A stretch of DNA of 64,000 nucleotides from Pseudoduganella dura (lineage in GTDB: Bacteria; Pseudomonadota; Gammaproteobacteria; Burkholderiales; Burkholderiaceae_D). Numbering within the stretch: the stretch's first letter is position 1; the number at the start of each line of letters is the position of its first letter. Both the position numbers and the translations under genes were made by a program. Under the pieces are notes generated by a model. That model was not told where the DNA came from, did not search any database, and saw nothing but the letters and a program-made list of their open reading frames with translations. The stretch is taken from positions 4,898,001-4,962,000 of the forward strand of contig NZ_WNWM01000002.1 in assembly GCF_009727155.1 (NCBI RefSeq), in the 5' to 3' direction. Below are positions 30,616-39,800 of this stretch, piece by piece.

Positions 30616-31212
30616 ATGACCGAGAACTTCTTCCAGACCTTCATCCTGCTGCTGCTCGTGACCGATCCGTTCGGCAACGTGCCGCTGTTCGCCGCCGCGC
30701 TGCAGCCGGTGCCGCCGGCCAGGCGACCCAGGATCGTGGTGCGCGAATGCCTGATCGCGTTCGCCGTGCTGCTGGTCTTCATGTTCTTCGGCCGCCCGTT
30801 CTTGCATGCGCTGAGCCTCTCCGAAGTATCGCTGCGCATCGCCGGCAGCGTGATCCTGCTGCTGATCGCGATCCGCATGGTGTTCCCGCATCCGGACGGC
30901 GTGCTGGGAAAAAACGAGGGCGGCGAGCCGTTCATCGTGCCGCTGGCGATTCCCGCGCTGGCCGGGCCGTCGGCGCTGGCCACCGTGCTGCTGTTTTCCA
31001 GCGAAACCCGGGGCGACGTGATGATCCATGTCGCCGCGCTGGCCGCCGTCGTGGTGGTCTGGCTGGCCGTGTTCCTCGGTGCCGACCGCTTGCAGAGGGT
31101 GCTGGGCACGCAGGTGATGACGGCCTTCGAGCGGCTGATGGGGCTGATTTTGGCGGCGATGTCGGTGGAGATGCTGCTGGGCGGGATCAGGGAGTTCGTG
31201 AAGACGCTGTAG
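30616..31212 (+). CDS. MarC family integral membrane protein
   Basis: This is a 198-residue inner-membrane protein with six predicted hydrophobic segments, family UPF0056/MarC (YhgN-like). The typical N-terminal LLLVTDPFGNVPLF and the central IVPLAIPALAGPSALATV motifs are present. The function is not established: despite the name, MarC is not shown to give antibiotic resistance. A modest ribosome binding site (GAGAG) precedes the ATG. The gene ends 17 bp before the palindromic repeat that has been split by the insertion sequence. Confidence 0.88.
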   Translation: MTENFFQTFILLLLVTDPFGNVPLFAAALQPVPPARRPRIVVRECLIAFAVLLVFMFFGRPFLHALSLSEVSLRIAGSVILLLIAIRMVFPHPDGVLGKNEGGEPFIVPLAIPALAGPSALATVLLFSSETRGDVMIHVAALAAVVVVWLAVFLGADRLQRVLGTQVMTAFERLMGLILAAMSVEMLLGGIREFVKTL

Positions 31213-31240
31213 CCGCATCGCCTGGAAATGGGGTCAGACC

Positions 31241-32576
31241 CTGAGCCTACCCCTCAAATTTTTGTTGTAAACCATATGGGAAGCTGTTAACTTCAATCCC
31301 AAAAACGGCACATGCATGGCCGTGTTAGCCCTTTCATTCGTAGCGACCAAACTGCAAATGAAAGGCACGGACCATGCATGCACGCCAAATCATACAACGA
31401 TTGTTGGGGCAGGAGTGCCCATCAATTCACGCTAAACGCCGAGCTTGCCTAGCTCAAATTGTGCAAGCTGCAGCTCGTGCCGGGCTGGGCGTTGTACGCA
31501 TCGGTAAGCAGCTCAGGTCACAAACAAGTCTTCGGCATCGCATCAAGTGCTGTGACCGTTTGCTGAGCAATCCCCATCTGGCCAAAGAGCGGGTGCAGAT
31601 ATACCGAGCAATGAGCCAACGCCTTCTTCAATCCAGGCAATACGTGCAGGTAGCAGTAGATTGGTCAGAAATTCGCGCAGATGGCAGTGCTCAATTGCTG
31701 CGTGCAGCAGCCATCATCGAAGGACGCGCCTTTACGCTCTACGAGGAGGTCCACCCTCAGGAGAGGCTCGCGGCATCTTTGGTCCATAAGTGCTTCATGA
31801 AGACCCTGAAAACCATCCTGCCAGCGCACTGTCGCGCCATCATCATCACCGATGCAGGATTTCGTGCTACGTGGTTTAAAACGCTCAATCAGCTCGGCTT
31901 TGGCTGGGTCGGACGGATACGCAACCGTGATTTGGTGTGCCAACAGAACGGCAACGACTGGTTCGGCTGCAAAAGCTTGTACTCAAGAGCTACCGCAAAA
32001 GCGCGCGATTTGGGCTATTTTTTTCATGTCCGCTCCAACCCTGTCGACTGCCGATTAGTGCTGTACAAGTCCAAATCGAAAGGACGGCATTGCTTGACGA
32101 AATCCGGTCAACCTGCGCGCGCGCGCCACAGCAAGAAAAACAGCGCTGCCCAATGTGAGCCTTGGCTACTCGCCGTTTCGCCAGCACTGGCACAGCTTCG
32201 TGCAGACGACATCATCAAAATTTACTCTGGGCGCATGCAAATCGAGCAGACTTTCCGCGACCTGAAGAATGCCAAATGGGGAATGGCACTGCGACATAGC
32301 CAGACTACAAGCCTGCTTCGTCTGGCGGCACTTTTACTAATCGGTGCATTGCTCACTTATGCCTTATGGCTGATCGGCTTAGCGGCACGAGCGGCTGGCT
32401 ATGAAGTCCACTACGGCAGCCATCCCAAGGCAGGCAGCTGCCTTTCAATCTTCTCGTTGGCAATGCACTGGGTCGACGACTATCGTCGACCCAGACTCTC
32501 CCCATCGGCCATCAAATATGCATTTATCGAACTCGTTTCGATGGTCCGCACTTGGGAATTCGAGGGGTAGGCTCAG
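31241..32576 (+). mobile_element. IS10-type insertion sequence (IS4 family), intact
   Basis: A 1336-bp element with terminal inverted repeats CTGAGCCTACCCCTC plus four further matches (19 of 20), beginning CTGAG as IS10 does. It is flanked by a 9-bp direct repeat GGTCAGACC (31232-31240 and 32577-32585), the IS10-group target duplication length. It carries one uninterrupted transposase gene. Intact ends and target repeats suggest a recent insertion. The base composition is clearly less GC-rich than the surroundings. Confidence 0.9.
31374..32570 (+). CDS. IS4-family (IS10 group) transposase
   Basis: This is a DDE transposase of 398 residues, close to the 402 of IS10. Catalytic acidic residues fit VDWSEI (first Asp), IITDAGF (second Asp) and the YREK signature YSGRMQIEQTFRDLKN, which holds the Glu. 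A hydrophobic stretch (LLIGALLTYALWLIGLA) is normal for this group. The TAG stop lies inside the right inverted repeat. Codon use is more AT-rich than that of neighbours. No frameshift or nonsense codon is seen, so the element could be active. Confidence 0.93.
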   Translation: MHARQIIQRLLGQECPSIHAKRRACLAQIVQAAARAGLGVVRIGKQLRSQTSLRHRIKCCDRLLSNPHLAKERVQIYRAMSQRLLQSRQYVQVAVDWSEIRADGSAQLLRAAAIIEGRAFTLYEEVHPQERLAASLVHKCFMKTLKTILPAHCRAIIITDAGFRATWFKTLNQLGFGWVGRIRNRDLVCQQNGNDWFGCKSLYSRATAKARDLGYFFHVRSNPVDCRLVLYKSKSKGRHCLTKSGQPARARHSKKNSAAQCEPWLLAVSPALAQLRADDIIKIYSGRMQIEQTFRDLKNAKWGMALRHSQTTSLLRLAALLLIGALLTYALWLIGLAARAAGYEVHYGSHPKAGSCLSIFSLAMHWVDDYRRPRLSPSAIKYAFIELVSMVRTWEFEG

Positions 32577-32640
32577 GGTCAGACCCCATAAATAGGAAAT
32601 ATTTCCAGAATTCGGGGTCTGACCCCGGTTTCGGGCAATA

Positions 32641-32667
32641 AAAAACGCCGCGTGACGCGGCGTTTTT
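32641..32667. terminator. Bidirectional terminator downstream of uvrB
   Basis: AAAAACGCCGCG, loop TGA, CGCGGCGTTTTT: a perfect 12-bp stem with T-runs on both strands, 18 bp beyond the uvrB stop on the minus strand. Confidence 0.92.
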
Positions 32668-32684
32668 CATGGGAGGGGCAGGGC

Positions 32685-34769
32685 TTACTTGCCCGTGATC
32701 GAAATCACGTCCGCCCCCGGCGCGCCGAACATCTGCTCCTTCAGCAGGTGCAGCTGGTCGCGCACCTGCGCGGCCTTCTCGAACTCCAGGTTCTTCGCGT
32801 GCTCGATCATCAGCTTCTCGAGGCGCTTGATCTCCTTTGAGGCCTGCTTCTCGTTCATCGTCTCGTACTTCGCGGTCTCCTGCGCGGCTTTCAGGTTGTC
32901 GGCCTGCTTGCTCGGGTCGTACACGCCGTCGATCATGTCCTTTATGACCTTGTTGACGCCGCGGGCGATGATGCCGTGCTTCTCGTTGTGGGCGAGCTGC
33001 TTGGCGCGGCGCCGCTCGGTCTCGTCGATCGCACGCTTCATCGAATCGGTCATCTGGTCCGCGTACAGCAGCGCCACGCCGTTCAGGTTGCGCGCCGCGC
33101 GGCCGATGGTCTGGATCAGCGAGCGCTCGGAGCGCAGGAAGCCTTCCTTGTCGGCGTCCAGGATCGCCACCAGCGATACTTCCGGCAAGTCGAGGCCCTC
33201 GCGCAGCAGGTTGATGCCGACGACCACGTCGAACGTTCCGATCCGCAGGTCGCGCAGGATTTCAACCCGTTCGACCGTTTCGATATCGCTGTGCAGGTAG
33301 CGCACCTTGATGCCGTGGTCGCCCAGGTATTCGGTGAGCTGCTCGGACATCCGCTTGGTCAGCGTGGTCACCAGCACCCGCTCGTTCTTGGCGATGCGGT
33401 CGTTGATCTCGGAAAGCAGGTCGTCGACCTGCGTGCGCGCCGGGCGCACGATCACCAGCGGGTCGACCAGGCCGGTCGGGCGTACCACCTGTTCCACGAC
33501 CTGGTCGGCATGTTTCTGCTCGTAGTCGGCCGGCGTGGCGGAGACGAAGATCATCTGCCGCATCTTGTTCTCGAATTCCTCGAACTTCAGCGGGCGGTTG
33601 TCGAGCGCCGACGGCAGCCGGAAGCCGTAGTCCACCAGGTTCGTCTTGCGCGAGCGGTCGCCGTTGTACATGGCCGACAGCTGGCCGACCAGCACGTGCG
33701 ACTCGTCCATGAACATCAGCGCATCCTTCGGCAGGTAATCGATCAGCGTCGGCGGCGGCTGGCCCGGCATCGCGCCGGACAGGTGCCGCGAATAGTTCTC
33801 GATGCCTTTCGTGAACCCGATCTCGGCCATCATTTCCAGGTCGAAGCGGGTGCGCTGCTCGAGGCGCTGTTCCTCGATCAGCTTGCCTTCCTGGCGGAAG
33901 AACTCCAGCCGGTCGCGCAGTTCCGCCTTGATGCTTTCGATCGCGCGCAGCACCGTCGAGCGCGGCGTCACGTAGTGCGAGCCGGGGTAGACGGTAAAGC
34001 GGGGAATCTTCTGGCGCACGCGGCCGGTCAGCGGGTCGAACAGCTGGATCGACTCCAGCTCGTCGTCGAACATTTCCAGGCGCACCGCCAGCTCGGCGTG
34101 CTCGGCGGGGAAGATGTCGATCGTATCGCCCCGCACGCGGAACGTGCCGCGGCCGAAGTCGACCTCGTTGCGCGTGTATTGCATCTGGATCAGGCGGGCG
34201 ATCACGTCGCGCTGGCTGAGCTTGTCCTTGGCGCGCAGCGTCAGGATCATCTGGTGGTATTCGTTCGGATTACCGATACCGTAGATCGCCGACACGGTGG
34301 CCACGATGACCACGTCGCGCCGCTCCATCAGCGACTTCGTGCACGACAGCCGCATCTGCTCGATGTGCTCGTTGATCGACGAGTCCTTCTCGATGAACAG
34401 GTCGCGCTGCGGCACATAGGCTTCCGGCTGGTAGTAATCGTAGTACGACACGAAGTACTCGACGGCGTTCTGCGGGAAGAATTCGCGGAACTCGCTGTAC
34501 AGCTGGGCCGCCAGTGTCTTGTTCGGCGCGAACACGATCGCCGGACGGCCCATGCGGGCGATCACGTTGGCCATCGTGTACGTCTTGCCGGAACCCGTCA
34601 CGCCGAGCAGCGTCTGGAACGACAGGCCATCCTCGATGCCTTCGCACAGGCTGTCGATCGCCGTCGGCTGGTCGCCGGCGGGCGGGAAGGGCTGGTGCAG
34701 CTTGAACGGCGAGCCAGGGAACGTCAGCACGGTGGGCTCGGGGGCGCCAGCCAGTGATAAATCAGCCAT
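32685..34769 (-). CDS. uvrB: Excinuclease ABC subunit B
   Basis: This is the damage-verifying helicase subunit of nucleotide excision repair. It has 694 residues: Walker A GVTGSGKT (about 56-63), the beta-hairpin region [15 protein letters not shown], the Walker B-type box DESH, helicase motif VSATPADYE, motifs V and VI ([14 protein letters not shown] and QTIGRAARN), and a C-terminal UVR domain ([13 protein letters not shown]) for UvrA/UvrC contact. The ribosome binding site is weak (AAAGG). I see no LexA-type CTGT-N8-ACAG box upstream; the nearest inverted repeat (34810-34828) has a different spacing. It is divergent from the aminotransferase gene. Confidence 0.97.
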   Translation of the reverse strand: MADLSLAGAPEPTVLTFPGSPFKLHQPFPPAGDQPTAIDSLCEGIEDGLSFQTLLGVTGSGKTYTMANVIARMGRPAIVFAPNKTLAAQLYSEFREFFPQNAVEYFVSYYDYYQPEAYVPQRDLFIEKDSSINEHIEQMRLSCTKSLMERRDVVIVATVSAIYGIGNPNEYHQMILTLRAKDKLSQRDVIARLIQMQYTRNEVDFGRGTFRVRGDTIDIFPAEHAELAVRLEMFDDELESIQLFDPLTGRVRQKIPRFTVYPGSHYVTPRSTVLRAIESIKAELRDRLEFFRQEGKLIEEQRLEQRTRFDLEMMAEIGFTKGIENYSRHLSGAMPGQPPPTLIDYLPKDALMFMDESHVLVGQLSAMYNGDRSRKTNLVDYGFRLPSALDNRPLKFEEFENKMRQMIFVSATPADYEQKHADQVVEQVVRPTGLVDPLVIVRPARTQVDDLLSEINDRIAKNERVLVTTLTKRMSEQLTEYLGDHGIKVRYLHSDIETVERVEILRDLRIGTFDVVVGINLLREGLDLPEVSLVAILDADKEGFLRSERSLIQTIGRAARNLNGVALLYADQMTDSMKRAIDETERRRAKQLAHNEKHGIIARGVNKVIKDMIDGVYDPSKQADNLKAAQETAKYETMNEKQASKEIKRLEKLMIEHAKNLEFEKAAQVRDQLHLLKEQMFGAPGADVISITGK

Positions 34770-34900
34770 GAAGTCAGACCTTTGCTAGAATAGGGAGTTG
34801 CACACCACACTGTGCAGTCATGGCACAGCGGCCAGCACACCTGTTACCGCCGTGCCTTGCAATTGCCGTGCCCAGTCATCACTGCGCAAGACAATCGCTG

Positions 34901-34956
34901 CATCGTACTTATTACATCGTACTCATTGCATCGTACTCATTGCATCGTAATTGCTG
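34901..34956 (+). repeat. Four tandem 14-bp repeats between uvrB and the aminotransferase gene
   Basis: CATCGTACTTATTA, CATCGTACTCATTG (twice) and CATCGTAATTGCTG follow each other without gaps, starting 45 to 101 bp upstream of the aminotransferase ATG. The 14-bp period is not a multiple of three. They lie in the 238-bp divergent region; a regulatory role is possible but not shown. Confidence 0.8.
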
Positions 34957-35007
34957 CCTGTAATGCTCACCCGCTGCGAATCGCATTCAATCGAATCCAA
35001 TCCTATC

Positions 35008-36210
35008 ATGACGAATCCTTCCGTTTTCAGTGCCATCGAGATGGCTCCGCGCGACCCGATCCTGGGCATCACCGAAGCCTTTAACGCCGACACCAATCCC
35101 AACAAGATCAACCTGGGCGTGGGTGTTTATTATGACGACAACGGCAAAGTGCCGCTGCTTTCGTGCGTGCAGAAGGCTGAAAACATCCTGATTGAACAGC
35201 CGGCCCCGCGGACGTACCTGCCGATCGAAGGCCTGGCCGCGTATGACAAAGCGGTGCAGGAGCTGGTATTTGGTGCCGACAGTGCCGTAATTCAAGAGCG
35301 CCGCGCGATCACCGTGCAGGCCATCGGCGGCACCGGCGCGCTGAAGCTGGGCGCCGACTTCCTGAAGCGTTTTTCGCCCGCTTCGGAAGTCTACATCAGC
35401 GATCCGAGCTGGGAAAACCACCGCGCGCTGTTCGAGAGCGCCGGCTTCAAGGTCAACAATTACGCCTACTACGACGCCACCACGCACGGCGTGAATTTCG
35501 CCGCCATGCTGGCCGCGCTGAAGGCGATGCCGCAAGGCGCCGTCGTGGTACTGCACGCCTGCTGCCATAACCCGACCGGCGCGGACCTGTCCCAGCAGGA
35601 ATGGGACCAGGTGATCGACGTGGTCGTGACCGGCGGCCTGATCCCGTTCCTGGACATGGCTTACCAGGGCTTCGGCGCCGGCATCGCCGAAGACGGCGCC
35701 GTGGTGCGCCGCTTCGCCGCCACCGGCGTGCCGCTGCTGGTGTCGAACTCGTTCTCCAAGTCGTTCTCGCTGTACGGCGAGCGCGTAGGCGCGCTGTCCG
35801 TCGTGGCCGCCACCGCCGAAGAAGCTTCGCGCCTGCTGTCGCAGCTCAAGCGCGTGGTGCGCACCAACTACTCGAACCCGCCGGTGCACGGCGGCAAGGT
35901 GGTCGCCACCGTGCTGTCCACGCCGGAACTGCGCCAGCTGTGGGAAGAGGAACTGGCGGCGATGCGCGTGCGCATCAAGGCAACCCGCGATTCGTTCGTG
36001 CAAAAGCTGAAGGAAAAGGCGCCGGGCCACGACTTCGACTTCGTGCGCGAGCAGGTCGGCATGTTCTCGTACTCGGGCCTGACGAAAGAACAGGTCGGCA
36101 AGCTGCGCGAAGAATCGATCTACGCGGTGGACACTGGCCGTATCTGCGTTGCCGCGCTGAACTCGAAGAACATCGATATCGTTGTTGACGCGATCGCTAA
36201 AGTTCTCTAA
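35008..36210 (+). CDS. tyrB: Aromatic/aspartate aminotransferase (class I, PLP)
   Basis: This is a 400-residue aminotransferase of the aspartate/tyrosine group, predicted to exchange amino groups between aromatic amino acids or aspartate and 2-oxoglutarate. The PLP lysine is Lys251 in SNSFSKSFSLYGERVG; HNPTGADLSQQEW, the LDMAYQGFG cofactor site and the substrate-binding Arg in TGRICVAALN are present. MTNPSVFSAIEMAPRDPI at 35008 is the expected start; an in-frame ATG at 34966 would add 14 atypical residues. No clear ribosome binding site precedes it. Choice between tyrB and aspC cannot be made from sequence alone. Confidence 0.85.
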   Translation: MTNPSVFSAIEMAPRDPILGITEAFNADTNPNKINLGVGVYYDDNGKVPLLSCVQKAENILIEQPAPRTYLPIEGLAAYDKAVQELVFGADSAVIQERRAITVQAIGGTGALKLGADFLKRFSPASEVYISDPSWENHRALFESAGFKVNNYAYYDATTHGVNFAAMLAALKAMPQGAVVVLHACCHNPTGADLSQQEWDQVIDVVVTGGLIPFLDMAYQGFGAGIAEDGAVVRRFAATGVPLLVSNSFSKSFSLYGERVGALSVVAATAEEASRLLSQLKRVVRTNYSNPPVHGGKVVATVLSTPELRQLWEEELAAMRVRIKATRDSFVQKLKEKAPGHDFDFVREQVGMFSYSGLTKEQVGKLREESIYAVDTGRICVAALNSKNIDIVVDAIAKVL

Positions 36211-36306
36211 AATCCTGCTTCTTCGTTGACGTAAGTCAGCGGAGAACAGAAAGCAGTATCAAGAGTAGTAGAAGTATCGGGCAGCAGACAGTACCTTGAA
36301 GCAAGC

Positions 36307-36335
36307 TTGCAGATGTTGCTCGGAACGTATAAAAT
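36307..36335 (+). promoter_or_regulatory. Promoter of the first tRNA-Asn gene
   Basis: -35 TTGCAG (36307-36312), 17-bp spacer, -10 TAAAAT (36330-36335), 11 bp before the tRNA. Confidence 0.7.
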
Positions 36336-36346
36336 GCTGCCTCTAA

Positions 36347-36422
36347 TCCCTGATAGCTCAGTCGGTAGAGCGACGGACTGTTAATCCGCAGGTCCCTGGT
36401 TCGAGTCCAGGTCGGGGAGCCA
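36347..36422 (+). tRNA. tRNA-Asn (GTT)
   Basis: This 76-base gene folds as a cloverleaf: acceptor TCCCTGA pairs with TCGGGGA, the D arm contains AGCTCAGTCGGTAGAGC, the anticodon loop has CTGTTAATC (anticodon GTT), and the T arm is GGTTCGAGT. The 3' CCA is encoded. It is identical to the genes at 43221 and 45794. A terminator follows at 36433. Confidence 0.97.
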
Positions 36423-36432
36423 GAATCAAGTG

Positions 36433-36462
36433 AAAAGCCCAGCCGCTTCGGTTGGGCTTTTT
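36433..36462 (+). terminator. Terminator after the first tRNA-Asn
   Basis: AAAAGCCCAGCC, loop GCTTC, GGTTGGGCTTTTT (one G-T pair). Confidence 0.88.
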
Positions 36463-36491
36463 GCGTTTTACTCGTCGAGTCGGAGCGGAAT

Positions 36492-36740
36492 ATGGAAAAC
36501 AACGATCAGCGTTACCTGGTGCAGCAAAACAAAATCAGCGACGGCGATAAAAAGCCGCCCGTCTTCGCGAAGGTCATGCGCAGCAAGGAAGGCGTGTTCG
36601 AAGGCGTTTCCTTCATCAAGAACAAGGAAAAAGCCACCGTGATGACGACCGCGCAGGCACAGGAAGTGATCGACTGGGCCGCGAAGAAGAAAGCGGCGGC
36701 GCATGAGTATGTGACCAAGGTCATTTGCCTGGGGCAGTAG
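36492..36740 (+). CDS. Small hypothetical protein, 82 residues
   Basis: I do not recognise this protein. It is hydrophilic, rich in Lys, Ala, Glu and Val, with no signal peptide, membrane segment or Cys pair (one Cys near the end). A helical Ala/Lys-rich part (AQAQEVIDWAAKKKAAAHEY) is near the C-terminus. It is likely real: GGAG lies eight bases before the ATG, the frame is intact, and it is set between a tRNA terminator and another terminator (36814-36845). It lies between an intact tRNA-Asn and a decayed copy, a position typical of acquired cargo. Confidence 0.6.
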   Translation: MENNDQRYLVQQNKISDGDKKPPVFAKVMRSKEGVFEGVSFIKNKEKATVMTTAQAQEVIDWAAKKKAAAHEYVTKVICLGQ

Positions 36741-36750
36741 GCGGGAACTC

Positions 36751-36813
36751 TCCATGCCTGATTGATGCCGGACCCTGTCGATCCGCAGGTCCGGTTCGAG
36801 TGAATGGGCCGCA
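36751..36813 (+). pseudogene. Decayed tRNA-Asn relic
   Basis: The block CGGAC, two extra bases, TGT, then ATCCGCAGGTCC and GGTTCGAGT (36769-36801) matches the anticodon arm, variable loop and T arm of the neighbouring tRNA-Asn, with a 2-bp deletion in the T stem and changed anticodon-loop bases. The 5' part (TCC..CCTGAT) and the 3' end (GGGCCGCA) are barely recognisable and the D arm is lost. It cannot fold as a tRNA. Confidence 0.6.
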
Positions 36814-36845
36814 GCAAAAGGCCGCACGCGAGTGCGGCCTTTTGC
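36814..36845. terminator. Bidirectional terminator
   Basis: GCAAAAGGCCGCAC, loop GCGA, GTGCGGCCTTTTGC: a perfect 14-bp stem. It separates the small hypothetical gene from the convergent protease/VWA gene. Confidence 0.8.
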
Positions 36846-36857
36846 ATTGAGGCGGCA

Positions 36858-39800
36858 TCAAAGCAGCCGCCGCGCCGCTACCGCCTCGACATCGATCGCC
36901 CCGCTGACGGTGGTGTACACCACGGTCACCGCCAGCTCGACCGTGCTGATGATCTCGAGAATCCCCGAGCTCAGCGGCAGGTTGCCATCCGTAGGCGCGC
37001 CCAGCATCTGCTGCTGCAACCGGCAGCAATCGTCCATCGTGGCCGTGTGCGGCGGCAGGGTGATGACATCCATCGCGGTGATCTTCGCCACCTGCGGCTC
37101 GCGGCCCACCGCGGCGCCGGCCAGCACCAGCGGGATCACGCGTTTCAATACCGGGGCGGGGCGCTCGGACAGGTTGTGCAGGTTGATTTCCGTGGCATAG
37201 CTGCCCGGCGCCAGCGGCGCGCAGCCGCAGCAGTTGTCGTCCTGGTGGCCGCAGACGAAATTCACGCTCCACACGAACAGCCGGATGTCCGCCGCGCCGA
37301 CGGTGACGGCGGGCCGGTCCGGCTGGCCGATCACGATGCCCGGGGGTTCGCCGCTGGCCACGTCCCAGCAGACATCCACCCGGTAGCTGCCGTTGCCCAG
37401 GTCGGCGACGGGGCTGGTGATGAGCGAGCCGGGGCGGGGCGCGATGGTCATGTCCTCGGCGCGGCCGGGGCCGAAGCGGTTGCCGTACCTGTCGCGCGGT
37501 GTAAACGTCATGCGCATGCAGTCGCGGCCATCGGGGCCGGGGCCCAGCGGGTCGGTCGTGACGATCGTGTTGCCGCCGTCGATGCCCACGTCCACGTGCT
37601 CGGTCCACACCAGCTCGCGCATGCCGTCGCATGCGCCGTAGCGGGCTTTCGCATGGAATGTGTAGTGGCCTTCCATGCGCAGGTAGTCGGGCAGCCGGAT
37701 GCCGGCCGAGCCGCCCGCTTCGAACGCGCCGCGCGTGTTGGCGGCATCGTCTTCCAGCGTGAAATGATCCTGCACATAATTGATCGCCGGCGGGCCGCCG
37801 CCTTCGATCGCCTTCAGGGTGGCCTGGCGCGGCGGGATCGTGTCGCCGTTGATGGGCAGTGCCGGGCCCAGGCCCGCGTCGCTGAGGATGTTGCCCAGGC
37901 CTTTGTCCGGCCGCGTTACCGTCAGCTCGGCGTGCACGTGCTGCGGCCAGCTGTGGTCCGCGTGGCGGATGCGCAGCAGCGGTGAAATCTCGTCGCCGGT
38001 GTAGCGGCGGCGCCGCTCCTCGGGTTCGCGCAGCAGCCGCGGGCCGCCGGCCGGGATGATCGAGACGAAGAAGCGCAGCGCCGGCGCGGGCGGGGGGAAT
38101 TCGCCGCCGCCACCCGGGCGCAGCACCTCGATTTGCCATGCGCCGTCGCGCTCGCCGCCTTGCGGCAGCGGCACGCGCAGGTAAGCCCAGTTGCGGCCCT
38201 GCGAACTCTCGACGCCGGCCGTGGCGGCGTTGACGATCGTGCCGCCCGGCGTGCGGAAGCGCACGTCAAGCCAGGCATCGGTGCGGTCCCAGCCGACGAC
38301 GGCCGTCAGCCGTTCCTCGCCGCATACGTTGAACGTGACCGGCGCCGCATCGGCGCCGGCCGGCAGGTCGGTCTCGGGGTCGAGCAGCACGCCCGCCTCG
38401 AAGATGTTGCCGAACGCCTGCGAGAAGAATTTCAGCAGTGCGAGCCCGCCGCTGGCGCGGGTGAACAGGCCGCCGTGACCGGATGCGAGCGCCGACAGCA
38501 GCGGCCCGTTCAGGTTCGCATCGGACCCGAGGCCGATCGCGTGGACGTCGATGCCGGCCAGCGACGGCTCCACGGTCGCGATCGACGGCGACTCGTTTTC
38601 CAGGCCGTCCGTCAGCAGCAGGATCGCGCGCGGATTCGCGCCCGGCATCGGGAATTGCGCACGGGCCGCATCGAGGCCGCTGCCGATGCCGGTCCTGCCG
38701 CCGGAGGCCAGGCTGCCGACGATGCCGCCGGCAAAGGGCGGCCCGCCGATCAGCATGTTCTTGTTCGGATCGGTCACGGGCGCGATGGCGAACGTGGGCG
38801 GGCCGGCATTGGTGCTGAACGAGACGAGGCCGGCGCGGTTGCCGGTGCCGGCGCGCACCAGCTGCACGAACAGCGATACCGCGTCCTTCGCGGCATCGAT
38901 CTTGCGCCGGCCGGTGCCATCGGCTTCGTCCATGCTGCCCGAACGGTCGATCACGAGCATCACGTCGCGCGTGATGGGCGGCGGCGGGGACGGGGCGATC
39001 TGCGTGAGGAACGTGGCCGTGGGGAAGTAGGACAGCTGCGAGCCCGTGCAGGGCGTGCCGTTCGACAGCACGCCGACGATGCGGCCGGCGGCGTCGAACA
39101 GCCCCGAGCCGGAGCTTCCGCCGGAAACGTGGAACGTGGTCGGCACGCGCACGGCGAACGTGCCGCTGGACGTGACGGTGGCGAAGCCCGGATGGGGCAG
39201 CGACAGCTTCTTGACGGCGCCGTTCGGATGGTGGATGCCGAACACCTGCTCGCCGACGGCGGGCAGGTCGGGCCGCAGCGTGACCGGCGCGATGCCGGCC
39301 GGGCTGGTTTTCAGCTGCAGCAGGCTGTAGTCGAACCCCGAATCGAAGCGCTGCTGCAGTGCCGCCGATACCTTGTGGAAGCGCGCCGCGTAGCCGGCGG
39401 GCCGGCTGCCGTCGCATTCCGTTTCATAGTCGAACACGACCGAGCTGGTAAGCGCTTCGGCCGGCGTGTGGCAATGGCCGGCGGAAATGATCTTGTCGGT
39501 ATCCACCAGCGTGACGGTGCAGGTTGAAACAGACTCGATTTCGCCGGGCGCATGGCCCGGGTGGATCGTGACGATCATGCCGACGCTGCGCGCCACCTGC
39601 CGGCGCAGGTCGCCAGCCGGGATGCAGCGCACGTTTTCCCAGTTCGGTGGCGGCGAGCAGAACCAGAACGGGTCGTACGTGGGCTCGGTGTACGCGGGGT
39701 CCGGCAGGAACGGATCGCTGTTCGAGAACGACGGGTGGCCCGGTTCGCCGGCATGCCGTTCGCCGCGGCCGTAGCGGTCCACCTGCGCGCTGCCGGATGG

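Larger units (their letters stand above)
31230..32626. repeat. REP-like inverted repeat, GGGGTCAGACCCC type, split by an IS
   Basis: Removing the insertion sequence and one target copy restores GGGGTCAGACCCC, a 26-bp A/T-rich spacer with palindrome GGAAATATTTCC, and GGGGTCTGACCCC (32614-32626), exactly the inverse of the left half. The layout is the same as in the elements at 12420 and 23369. The left half runs 31230-31240 and resumes at 32577. Confidence 0.75.

Noticed and set aside
34810..34828. Possible LexA box upstream of uvrB (CTGTGC-N7-GCACAG)
   Set aside because: The CTGT and ACAG halves are 11 bases apart, not 8, so it does not fit the SOS box; kept only as an inverted repeat.
34901..34956. 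Tandem 14-bp repeats as a CRISPR array
   Set aside because: The units are contiguous without spacers and too short for CRISPR repeats; no cas genes are near.
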